A stretch of DNA of 60,683 nucleotides from CAYUVA01 sp964448115 [NCBI: uncultured bacterium]. GTDB lineage: Bacteria; CAYUVA01. The notes under the pieces were generated by a model. The model ran no database searches, was not told the DNA's origin, and was given only the letters and a program-made list of their open reading frames with translations. Below are positions 7,154-15,158 of the stretch, piece after piece. The translations under genes and the position numbers were made by a program. The stretch covers positions 1 through 60,683 of the forward strand of contig CAYUVA010000025.1 in NCBI GenBank assembly GCA_964448115.1, written 5' to 3'. Each line of letters opens with the position of its first letter. Positions within the stretch are counted from its first letter, which is position 1.

Positions 7154-9409
7154 ATGCCAACTGACTCGCAGCAGTTCGAAGGTTCATTAAAAAACAAAGG
7201 GATAATCATCTACTGGATTGGCTTGTTAGCGCTGGTCATTGCCATCTATCTGCCAAACCTTGATTCATATTTTTTAGCCGGCGATTTCACACACCTGCAC
7301 TATCGAAACCTAAGCGAGGTCATCCGCCAGTTCATCGAGGTCAGGCGCGACCCGGAGCTACTTTTAAGCGAATATCGACCCCTGACCGAGCTGTTTTACT
7401 ACATGCAGATAAGGCTGTTTTACAACCAGCCTATCGGCTATCACCTGGTCAGCCTGCTGCTGCACATAATCTCCGCCTTGCTTTTCTATAGAGTTTTACA
7501 AGCCCTCACCAGCGATGTGAGGATAGCCATGCTCGCTACATTGCTATGGAGCCTGCATCCAGCAATAGTCGATATTGTCAGTTGGATCTGCGTGCAGGGG
7601 GATCAGCTATGCGCCATATTTTATTTACTTAGCCTTCTGTATTTCATCCGTTTTTATCGCGGGCAGGGAATTGGGCAGCTCTTGGCATCGCTAGGCTTTA
7701 TGCTGCTTAGCATTCTGTCCAAGGAGATGGGGCTGACCATTCCGTTCATGGTGGCTGCCTACCTGCTGTTTACGGATCCGAGAAATTGGGGCTTGAAGCG
7801 ATTGGCTTCGATAAGGTTTTATATTAGCATATCCCCCTATTTCGCCTTGTTTATTCTCTACTGGGTGCTGCGCATGGAGGTCTTCGGCGGTGCTGGCGGG
7901 TATCCATTGAAGCTGGGGGCTTATATCCTGCAAAATCTATATAAATACTGGGAATGGTTCTTCAGCCTAGGACCTATTCCAGCCATCATCTATGAGCAGG
8001 CGCTGATACACTGGATCCTGTTTATCGTTCCATTCATTTTAGTATTGTTGTTGTTGCCGCCAACAGGCTTTGGCTTAAGATTGAGATACATCCATGATAC
8101 GCAAACCACGAACCTGGTAAAGTTTTTCTATGGCTGGATCTTTGTGGCGCTGATTCCGGTTTATACTATTATCAAGAACACGAATAATTACATCCCATTG
8201 ATGGGCTTTATAAGCCTAGTGTCGATATTCATGGTTAGGTTTTTCGATAGTAAGCGTGGAAGTTTGCGAGGTGCATTGCGAGTCTTGGCTGTGTTTCTAT
8301 GCGTTTTGTTGGCGGTGCACTATTTCAGGCTCAGCGCTGGCAGGGTGCGCGATTTCGTGGAGGCTGCCACCATCTCGCAAAGCATCATAGAGCAAAGCAA
8401 ACAGATCCTTCCAAGGCGGCTCCCCGAAGGGATGCAGCTCGGATATATCGGCTTGCCCAACCATCATCGCGAGGTCTTTGTGATGGGGATCGGCATCAAT
8501 GGCGCCATCAAGCTGGAGTACCCAGGCAGCAACGCTAATGCCAGAAGGCTTACAGTGGTGCAAGAGCTGGAGGTCTTCGGGTTTGAGCCTGGCAAACCGA
8601 CCATGTTCTTTCAATATAAGAATTGCAAGCTCATTAAAAGGGATGATCTGAGGGATAAATTCCATAACCACGAATTAAAAGTTCCACAGGGCTTGAAATA
8701 TGATCACCTAGCTTGGGATCGCGCTGCCCTTGAGAGAGAGTTTAATAGATATAAGGTTGATGGAGATACCGCGCAATTGCTCACCGGATTGGTGCACCTA
8801 TTGCCTGGTCAGGGATTTCCCGAACTTGGAGAGCCGATAGATCCGGCTGCCACCTTGGAGTTTGCCAACAGAGATAGCCCTATTCCAGCCTCCTTTGAGC
8901 AGCTTGATGTCCTTACCTCCTCGATCCAATTTCCTTTCCTTCTTCTCTCAAGCCTCAAGCCTCAAGCCTCAAGCCTCAATAAGAGGTGGCTGCGTTTTCA
9001 GGATATGATGGTGCCCTGGTCGCCAATCATCGTGCTCGAATCGCCTGAGCTTGACCTGGATCCTTCTGGTTTGAAGCTGGTAGTTAATGCAAAAGCAATA
9101 TCAAGAGCAAACTATGGCAGATTCATAGTGGTTTGGAATACAACCGATGATGAAAAGTGGGATACTGCCCGCATGGTCAGCGGTAGATACAAACACGATG
9201 GAAGGTTATACCGGCTTGAGATATCTATCGGTGCACATATACTTGGGGGCTTTGGGGGTACGGTTCATAGGCTTAGGCTCATACCCTCTGATAAGACAGA
9301 TATAGTCGATATAGAGCGCCTTAAGATCCTATATGCAAAGCCTGGTGAAGGATCGCCTAATGGAGCTCAAACTATAAGAATAGAGCCAGCCATGCAGTTT
9401 ACTCACTGA
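7154..9409 (+). CDS. TMTC-like polytopic membrane glycosyltransferase (GT-C fold) with soluble C-terminal half
   Basis: The first 400 or so residues form about ten membrane segments. A loop acid pair region (LAGDFTHLHY) comes after the first segment, followed by YRPLTELFYYM, IGYHLVSLLLHIISALL and LHPAIVDIVSWICVQGDQL, a pattern seen in TMTC/DUF1736 and protein O-mannosyltransferase-like GT-C enzymes that use lipid-linked sugars at the outer face of the membrane. Residues from about 400 to 751 are soluble and probably extracytoplasmic; I do not recognise that part. A heptanucleotide repeat (8947-8979) lies in the coding sequence near residue 600 and encodes SSLKPQASSLN; a change in copy number would shift the frame. 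The acceptor and sugar cannot be read from sequence. Confidence 0.75.
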   Translation: MPTDSQQFEGSLKNKGIIIYWIGLLALVIAIYLPNLDSYFLAGDFTHLHYRNLSEVIRQFIEVRRDPELLLSEYRPLTELFYYMQIRLFYNQPIGYHLVSLLLHIISALLFYRVLQALTSDVRIAMLATLLWSLHPAIVDIVSWICVQGDQLCAIFYLLSLLYFIRFYRGQGIGQLLASLGFMLLSILSKEMGLTIPFMVAAYLLFTDPRNWGLKRLASIRFYISISPYFALFILYWVLRMEVFGGAGGYPLKLGAYILQNLYKYWEWFFSLGPIPAIIYEQALIHWILFIVPFILVLLLLPPTGFGLRLRYIHDTQTTNLVKFFYGWIFVALIPVYTIIKNTNNYIPLMGFISLVSIFMVRFFDSKRGSLRGALRVLAVFLCVLLAVHYFRLSAGRVRDFVEAATISQSIIEQSKQILPRRLPEGMQLGYIGLPNHHREVFVMGIGINGAIKLEYPGSNANARRLTVVQELEVFGFEPGKPTMFFQYKNCKLIKRDDLRDKFHNHELKVPQGLKYDHLAWDRAALEREFNRYKVDGDTAQLLTGLVHLLPGQGFPELGEPIDPAATLEFANRDSPIPASFEQLDVLTSSIQFPFLLLSSLKPQASSLNKRWLRFQDMMVPWSPIIVLESPELDLDPSGLKLVVNAKAISRANYGRFIVVWNTTDDEKWDTARMVSGRYKHDGRLYRLEISIGAHILGGFGGTVHRLRLIPSDKTDIVDIERLKILYAKPGEGSPNGAQTIRIEPAMQFTH
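8947..8979 (+). repeat. Heptanucleotide tandem repeat, unit TCAAGCC, about 4.6 copies
   Basis: Four complete TCAAGCC units (8948-8975) and a partial fifth lie inside the open frame of the membrane glycosyltransferase gene. Seven is not a multiple of three, so gain or loss of one unit would shift the frame and remove about 150 C-terminal residues. Confidence 0.9.
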
Positions 9410-9578
9410 TCAGACAGATCGCAATAGCTATGGTATTCCTATACTCCCCCTCCATTTCATTCCTGCGCCCTGGATTTCAAGCCGAGAATCTGGGATCTAT
9501 CTTAGGTTAAGACTCCCAACTTTTTTGCCCCGAATCGGGATGCACACTCAACCGTATCGTAGCTGCTTGGATTGCCTC

Positions 9579-12500
9579 CTATTCGCTGACTCTCAATTGT
9601 GGCGATACTCCCTGATTATGTGCACAATCCTCAGCCAGTAGGGTCAACAGCGCAGAGATAGGCGAAAAAGTACCCTCTATGTTCATCACCATCATATAAA
9701 GATTATCACCTGGCGCAATATCCCCGTTCTGCCCGTTGTCATACAACTTCAAGCCGGTCGGCATATCCTGGTATAGCACCTCAAGCTCGTTGATATCATC
9801 ATCTGGGCAATATGCTGCCATTATAAGCTGCCCCCCGGCGCTATGAAGCCGAGTGCTCCAGTAACCGAATAGCATTATACTAGGTGCTATCGCGTCCTGC
9901 TTAGAGGAGACTGGATTTGACCAGCCGCTCATCGCTCCCACCGAGTTCTTGGCTCTGACCCTATAATAGTATGTCTTGCCGTGTTCCAAGCCGCTAAACT
10001 CGTAGCCGGTGCTGTTGATCCAATCACTGGTGGCAACGACCTCGCTGAAGGTGTTTTCCAGGGCGCACTCGCAAAGGTAATATTCTGCACCCGAAGCTGA
10101 CTCATCGCTCCAGGAAACTCGGTTCATATAACCGGCTGTGCAGGGTGGTTCTTCATTCATGGTCGGCTTGTTGGGGCGATCCGGGGTTGGAGTCGGACTG
10201 TGCGATGGATTGGCTGTCGGTGTATCGGTGAAGGTCGGCGTGTGGGTAGGGTCGCCAGGATTGGTATTGGTCGGCGTTGCTGTCGGCGTGGGGGACGGAC
10301 CCGGCTGGGTCGCTGTCGGGGTCATTGTCGGCGTATTTACTGGAGTTGGGGTCTCTGGGGGCCAGGATTCAGCCTTGTAGCCATAGACATACCAGTCATC
10401 GATGTTCCAGCCGCTGTCCGGCGATGGAAATATGCCTCCATCGTAGGTCAGGCGCAGCTTGAAGCGAACCGCAAAACGACCATCGGCAACCTCGGAGATA
10501 TCATAAGCCATCTCCTTCCACTCTTGCATGGTCTCACCCGATGAGTTCCAAAGCTCAATCCAGTTAAATCCATCGTTAGAGACCTTGAGCGAGGTTACTG
10601 CATCACCACCGAACAATCCACCAGTCGTATTCACCCACTGGTAGTATCTCAGTTGAGTACCTACGCTCTGTGAGCAGTTGATAAATGGCGATATCAATGT
10701 GCAATCGGTCGGCGAATTGTAATTACCATCCTGGGTTAGATCCGTGCCCCAGACCTTGCCTCCATCGCCAGTATGATCCTCGTTTGGATCAGGCTCTCCG
10801 CCGAAGATACCACCGCCTCCAAGTCCCTGCGGGACTGCGCGCTCCCATTGACCATCACCCTCTTCTCGCCAGCCCTTATCGAAGTTCATATTGTCATAGA
10901 AGCAGACCAGCAGCTTAAGTGTCTTGAACAGGTAGTAATTGCCCTCGTTATCGTCAATCAATATGTTTCCCGCCTCATCGGTGGCAACGATCTCGTAATA
11001 GTACATCGTGTCACCTTGGAGATCCTCCACCGTGAAGGCGTGTTCTGGAGTTAGCGTGTTATCATTAGCGGTTTGAGGTAGCTCTCCAGGCTTGGTGCCA
11101 TAGTGTATCTCGATAGTGGTAGGCTCGTTGGTCTCGATGATTATCTCGCACCAGGTATCGGTTCGATCGCCAAGATCGGTGGCAAGCACCTGCGGCGCGG
11201 TACAATCGCAGATCGCCTGGTCTATCTTCTCGATGTTATGACCACCCATGCCGTCGTCTTCGTCTATATAGATCACCTCGATCGTATCGCCCTCGGCTAC
11301 CAGCAGCTTGTTATCGTGGGGAGGCGTATCGGTAACCTCTATGGTTCCTTTCAGGACGCCGCTATCAGGCGCAACCTCGCTTAGGGTTACCTTCTGTCCG
11401 CTTGGCTCCGAGTCGCTCATAATATCGAGATCATAAGTCCCCACTCCCTTGAGATCGTAATCGGATAGGGTAACCTCTATTGTATCAGAGCAGTTGTACT
11501 TGCTGCGATCCATGTTGATGATCCCCGCCTGGAAGCCTATATCGCCGGTAACAACCAGTGCGAATGGCTGCGGTCCCTGGGGCACGGCAGCTCCCTTGAC
11601 CTTGATGGTGTAAAGCCCGACCGTTGGGTTGTTGATTTGAACGCACTCTACATTATTTGCGTTCTCGAAGCTTCCCCCAGGCACTGACTGACCGCCAGAG
11701 TAATTATTCCCCTTATACGAGGTCATGCCATGTATCACCTCTAGATCTAGGTTATTCACCAGCTTAGTCTTCGCTGATGGAGTCCCCGGATAATCGTTCC
11801 AGACCAGGGAGACCTCTAATTTCTGCTCGGTGCTGATGATAGCGACATTATAGACGATCTCCTCGCCAGTGCTTATGCCATCGAGATTATCGTCAATATA
11901 AAGATCGCGGGTATCATCCTGGAAGTACAGAACATCATCGAGCAGCACCCTTCCCCAGCCCTGTCCATTGGATGGGATAGAGCCATCGGTGTAGCTGCCG
12001 GTCATGTTCACCCCGGAGTTGATAAGACAAGCCTTTACCAGGGCGCCGGACGGATTGAAGGCGTTACCAGGCTCCGCCCAGCCTAGCGGATAGAAGCCGT
12101 CGGCAAAGTACTGCCTGACCAAGGCTGCTGCACCTGCGACGCCTGGGGTTGCCATGCTGGTGCCGCTCATGCTGGTCTCCGAGCAGTTGAATGTGCTAGG
12201 ACTGCCATCATTTGCAGCCGACATGATGCTTGAGCCAGGCATGGTTACATCCGGCTTCAGCCTGCCATCCGGGGTAGGTCCGTGGCTAGAGAAGCTAGCC
12301 ATGTCATTAGCGCTGCTACCCCCCTCGGTCGCCCCCACGCAGACAACATCCTTGGAGGCACCAGGAGAACGAAGGGATGATGATCCTGGTCCCTCGTTGC
12401 CGGCGGCGAAGATTGCCAGGAAGTCCGGGTAATCCCAGTGGAACTGATCGGTCTCCTGGCACATGACCAGGTACTGCCCTCCGCTTCTGGGATCGCCCCA

Positions 12501-13595
12501 GCTATTGGAGTGCAGCCGGGCACCCTCCTGATAAACATTGTTATAGGCTGTGTACATGGAAGGAGGGATAGAGAGATCGCCTGGAATGCCGTAGTCCTCG
12601 ATGATCAGCTTGGCGCCAGGGGCGATGCCATCGCCGGAGTCGTGCTGGATCGGATTAGCAAAGTTATCGCCAGCAACCGTGCCTGCCGTATGGGTGCCGT
12701 GCCCTACGCCATCCCAGTCATTGCGGCTATTGCGGTCGTGGTAAGCAACTATCTTGCGCTGGTCATAATTGGGAATCTCGCCAGGCATGCCCTCTGAGCC
12801 ATCATAGAAATAGCACATGTCTGCATCGCAGCCGGTATCCAGGACGGCGACGATCTCACCTTCGCCATGTATTCCCTGGTCGTAGATTGGGGTTGCACCA
12901 CCGCCGGCGATGCCGCTCTGGCAGATCCAGTAGGTATTATTATTGCATAGCTCGTACTTGGGGAAACGCTCGATCCAGGAGACCTCGCTAAGGCGGCTTA
13001 TGGCTGAAAGCCTCTCTCGCTTGTCATCGCCAGATATGGTAACTCCCACCAGGTCAAAGTATCGGCTCTGCCAGGTCTGAGCCTCGCTGCCGGCTATCTC
13101 TTTGATGCGAGCTGCCAGGTCATCCAGCTCGACATCCTTGTATACCTTGATTAGCAGCTTAAGCTGTTGTTTAGACTCCATAAGCTCCCAAAGGTCGGTA
13201 TTGACCTTGAAGTAGGGCTGGAATATGCCGATCCAGCGCACTTCAGGAATCCTAGCGATCGCCTTTGTAGTTGCCTTGTCCATGCGCACCAGGTAGGCAT
13301 TATCCGGGATATACTCGTTGAGCTTTACCCCCAGGGCTTCCACCTTGTCCTTCCAGGGCTTCAACGGGGTATCGCTGAACTGAATAATATACAGCCCAAC
13401 TTCTTCCTTGCTATAGCCATCGAGCCGAAAATCGTTGGGGATCTCCTTCAGATAGTCATCATTGGTATTGAAGGACATCGCTACCAGATGAATGGTCTTG
13501 CTGGGGAATATATCGCACCAGCCGCTAGCGATAGAAAAAGCCAAAACAAGAGCAAACACCAAAGCTAGAGCTAGAGTGTTATTGATCTTATTCAT
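9579..13595 (-). CDS. Secreted subtilisin-like serine protease (S8), multidomain
   Basis: The 1338-residue protein starts with a signal peptide (ALALVFALVLAFSIASG) and a propeptide-like region to about residue 210. The S8 catalytic triad is intact: Asp in VAVLDTGCD, His in GHGTHTAG and Ser in GTSMATPGVAG, with the oxyanion Asn in FAAGNEG. A KP-43-type beta-barrel follows (LEVSLVWNDYPGTPS ... GLYTIKVKG). Further on are FN3/phosphatase-like modules (IEIHYGTKPGELP ... MYYYEIVATDEAGN), a jelly-roll-like module ending SGWNIDDWYVYGY, a PT-rich linker (about 10150-10370), an FN3 module and a C-terminal domain (9582-9890) like that of the propeller protein at 4853-6991. It should act outside the cytoplasm on proteins or peptides. 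It stands alone in its strand. Confidence 0.92.
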   Translation of the reverse strand: MNKINNTLALALVFALVLAFSIASGWCDIFPSKTIHLVAMSFNTNDDYLKEIPNDFRLDGYSKEEVGLYIIQFSDTPLKPWKDKVEALGVKLNEYIPDNAYLVRMDKATTKAIARIPEVRWIGIFQPYFKVNTDLWELMESKQQLKLLIKVYKDVELDDLAARIKEIAGSEAQTWQSRYFDLVGVTISGDDKRERLSAISRLSEVSWIERFPKYELCNNNTYWICQSGIAGGGATPIYDQGIHGEGEIVAVLDTGCDADMCYFYDGSEGMPGEIPNYDQRKIVAYHDRNSRNDWDGVGHGTHTAGTVAGDNFANPIQHDSGDGIAPGAKLIIEDYGIPGDLSIPPSMYTAYNNVYQEGARLHSNSWGDPRSGGQYLVMCQETDQFHWDYPDFLAIFAAGNEGPGSSSLRSPGASKDVVCVGATEGGSSANDMASFSSHGPTPDGRLKPDVTMPGSSIMSAANDGSPSTFNCSETSMSGTSMATPGVAGAAALVRQYFADGFYPLGWAEPGNAFNPSGALVKACLINSGVNMTGSYTDGSIPSNGQGWGRVLLDDVLYFQDDTRDLYIDDNLDGISTGEEIVYNVAIISTEQKLEVSLVWNDYPGTPSAKTKLVNNLDLEVIHGMTSYKGNNYSGGQSVPGGSFENANNVECVQINNPTVGLYTIKVKGAAVPQGPQPFALVVTGDIGFQAGIINMDRSKYNCSDTIEVTLSDYDLKGVGTYDLDIMSDSEPSGQKVTLSEVAPDSGVLKGTIEVTDTPPHDNKLLVAEGDTIEVIYIDEDDGMGGHNIEKIDQAICDCTAPQVLATDLGDRTDTWCEIIIETNEPTTIEIHYGTKPGELPQTANDNTLTPEHAFTVEDLQGDTMYYYEIVATDEAGNILIDDNEGNYYLFKTLKLLVCFYDNMNFDKGWREEGDGQWERAVPQGLGGGGIFGGEPDPNEDHTGDGGKVWGTDLTQDGNYNSPTDCTLISPFINCSQSVGTQLRYYQWVNTTGGLFGGDAVTSLKVSNDGFNWIELWNSSGETMQEWKEMAYDISEVADGRFAVRFKLRLTYDGGIFPSPDSGWNIDDWYVYGYKAESWPPETPTPVNTPTMTPTATQPGPSPTPTATPTNTNPGDPTHTPTFTDTPTANPSHSPTPTPDRPNKPTMNEEPPCTAGYMNRVSWSDESASGAEYYLCECALENTFSEVVATSDWINSTGYEFSGLEHGKTYYYRVRAKNSVGAMSGWSNPVSSKQDAIAPSIMLFGYWSTRLHSAGGQLIMAAYCPDDDINELEVLYQDMPTGLKLYDNGQNGDIAPGDNLYMMVMNIEGTFSPISALLTLLAEDCAHNQGVSPQLRVSE

Positions 13596-13834
13596 TATTT
13601 ACCCCTGATATTTTGAGATTCATACCCTATCTATTTATAGACTGTTATATATTATACCTAAACTCAAAAGGTTGGGCAAATGGCTTTGCTAGCTATGAAA
13701 ATCTGGGATTATCAATCAAGAGCCACTTTCACGAATATTTTTTAGTGTTCTCATCATTGATCTTTGAACAATAAAAAAGTAAGCATATTTTAAGATTCAA
13801 CCCTAGTAACCCTATATAGCTTGAAGATCCTGTC

Positions 13835-13854
13835 ATTCCCGCGCAGGCGGGAAT
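13835..13854. repeat. REP-like hairpin
   Basis: Eight bases (ATTCCCGC) pair perfectly with their reverse complement across a four-base loop (GCAG). This is the usual form of a REP/palindromic extragenic element. Confidence 0.65.
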
Positions 13855-13972
13855 TCAGAATGTCGCTACTTCGTGGCTCTGAATAATTATAACGGAAGCA
13901 TCTTGCTTGCATTTCTGTTATTCGGACCTGGTTGGGATATCGCCCCTTTGGGGCAAGGACTGGCTTCTCATT

Positions 13973-13998
13973 CATTCCCGGCGGATCATACGGGAATG
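13973..13998. repeat. Second CATTCCCG hairpin
   Basis: CATTCCCG (13973-13980) pairs with CGGGAATG (13991-13998) across ten bases. It shares its stem core with the hairpin at 13835-13854, so the two may delimit one repeat element. Confidence 0.55.
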
Positions 13999-14067
13999 TA
14001 TATGTTAATCCTTGCACCACATTCACACCTAGAATATATTAGGCTGTATCTGATGATATTCCCAACC

Positions 14068-14095
14068 TTGCAAAAGCGATTCGATCTCCTATAAT
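14068..14095 (+). promoter_or_regulatory. Promoter of the pheS-pheT-zap operon
   Basis: TTGCAA (14068-14073), a 16-base spacer and a perfect TATAAT (14090-14095) predict a start near 14102, about 28 bases before pheS. No leader peptide or T-box is visible in that short leader. Confidence 0.65.
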
Positions 14096-14129
14096 AAGCT
14101 CCCGTTTTAATGTTATTGGATAATTGATC

Positions 14130-15158
14130 ATGGACGAACTGCTAGAGATACTCAAAGAAATACAAGAAGAAGCACCTAGACGGCTGGATGCCGTCAACTC
14201 TCTTGGAGAGCTTCAGGAGCTCAAGGCTCTATACCTTGGACGCAAGCGAGGTAAGATAAACGAGGTTCAAAAGGGGATCGGTAAACTATCGGTCGATCAG
14301 AAAAGGATAATCGGCGCCAAACTCAACGAGGTAAAGCAACAACTGGAGCAGCTCTTCGTTAAAAAGGAAAGGCAACTCAAGGAACTTGCTGCTCGAGCCA
14401 AGCAAAGAGAGACCGATATAACGCTGCCTGGGGATGCATTTGCAATTGGGAGCTTGCACCCGGTAACAAAGGCGATGGACCATATCGTTGATATCTTCGT
14501 TCGCATGGGCTTCAAGGTCGCTTACGGTCCCGAGGTGGAGACCGATTACTACAACTTCGTGGCGCTGAATACTCCAAAGGATCATCCGGCAAGGGATCTT
14601 CAGGATACATTCTATATCAGCGATGATATAGTGCTTCGTACCCATACTTCACCAATGCAGATAAGGGTCATGGAAAAAATAAAGCCACCATTGGCTTATG
14701 TTTTTCCTGGCTTCGTATTTCGCCGCGACTCGGATGTATCCCATACCCCGATGTTCTCGCAAGTTGAGGGACTTATGGTTGCGGAACAGGTAACCTTTTC
14801 ACACCTAAAGGGAGTACTGAGTGAGTTTGCCAGGCTATACTTTGGTCAAGATGTAAAAACACGTTTCAGACCGCATTACTTTCCCTTTACTGAACCTAGC
14901 GCGGAGATGGATGTCTCCTGTGTGATCTGCAAGGGCAAGGGATGCCGGGTCTGCAAAGGCAGCGGCTGGCTGGAGATACTTGGAGCAGGCATGGTCGATC
15001 CCAATGTCTTCGATTATGTGTCTTACGATAATGAGCAATATACGGGATTCGCTTTTGGGATGGGCGTAGAGCGCATCGCCATGCTTAAGTATAATGTCGA
15101 TGACCTGAGACTATTTTATCGAAATGACTTAAGATTCCTGGGGCAATTTTCGCTATGA
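14130..15158 (+). CDS. pheS: Phenylalanine--tRNA ligase alpha subunit
   Basis: PheS forms the alpha2beta2 enzyme with PheT and carries the aminoacylation active site. I take the ATG at 14130 (MDELLEILKEI, 342 residues, usual size); a TTG two codons earlier is possible. The N-terminal coiled-coil arm (residues 1-90) precedes the class II catalytic core. Visible core motifs are HPVTKAMDHIVDIF, GPEVETDYYNF, HPARDLQDTFY, the motif 2 segment VFRRDSDVSHTPMFSQVEG and the motif 3 segment FGMGVERIAML. A Cys-rich strip (CVICKGKGCRVCKGSG) sits before motif 3, as in many bacterial PheS. The stop overlaps pheT by four bases, which fits translational coupling of equal subunits. Confidence 0.96.
   Translation: MDELLEILKEIQEEAPRRLDAVNSLGELQELKALYLGRKRGKINEVQKGIGKLSVDQKRIIGAKLNEVKQQLEQLFVKKERQLKELAARAKQRETDITLPGDAFAIGSLHPVTKAMDHIVDIFVRMGFKVAYGPEVETDYYNFVALNTPKDHPARDLQDTFYISDDIVLRTHTSPMQIRVMEKIKPPLAYVFPGFVFRRDSDVSHTPMFSQVEGLMVAEQVTFSHLKGVLSEFARLYFGQDVKTRFRPHYFPFTEPSAEMDVSCVICKGKGCRVCKGSGWLEILGAGMVDPNVFDYVSYDNEQYTGFAFGMGVERIAMLKYNVDDLRLFYRNDLRFLGQFSL

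Larger units (their letters stand above)
13596..14129. other. Intergenic region with three hairpins and the pheS promoter
   Basis: This gap lies between the divergent protease and pheST genes. It contains three inverted repeats: ATTCCCGC/GCGGGAAT (13835-13854), GCCCC/GGGGC (13942-13954) and CATTCCCG/CGGGAATG (13973-13998). The first resembles the CATTCCCGC-type palindromes dispersed in many genomes. Small open frames crossing it read as by-products of these repeats (one gives a typical ILNSRLRGNDR string), so I call no gene. Confidence 0.6.

Noticed and set aside
10138-10380. Val/Gly-rich open frames opposite PT linkers (also at 3-515 and 44377-44562)
   Set aside because: These are antisense shadows of Thr-Pro codons in the real genes on the minus strand.
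13790-14094. Small open frames between the protease and pheS
   Set aside because: They run through the palindromic repeats and encode typical repeat-derived strings; no ribosome sites or conserved features.
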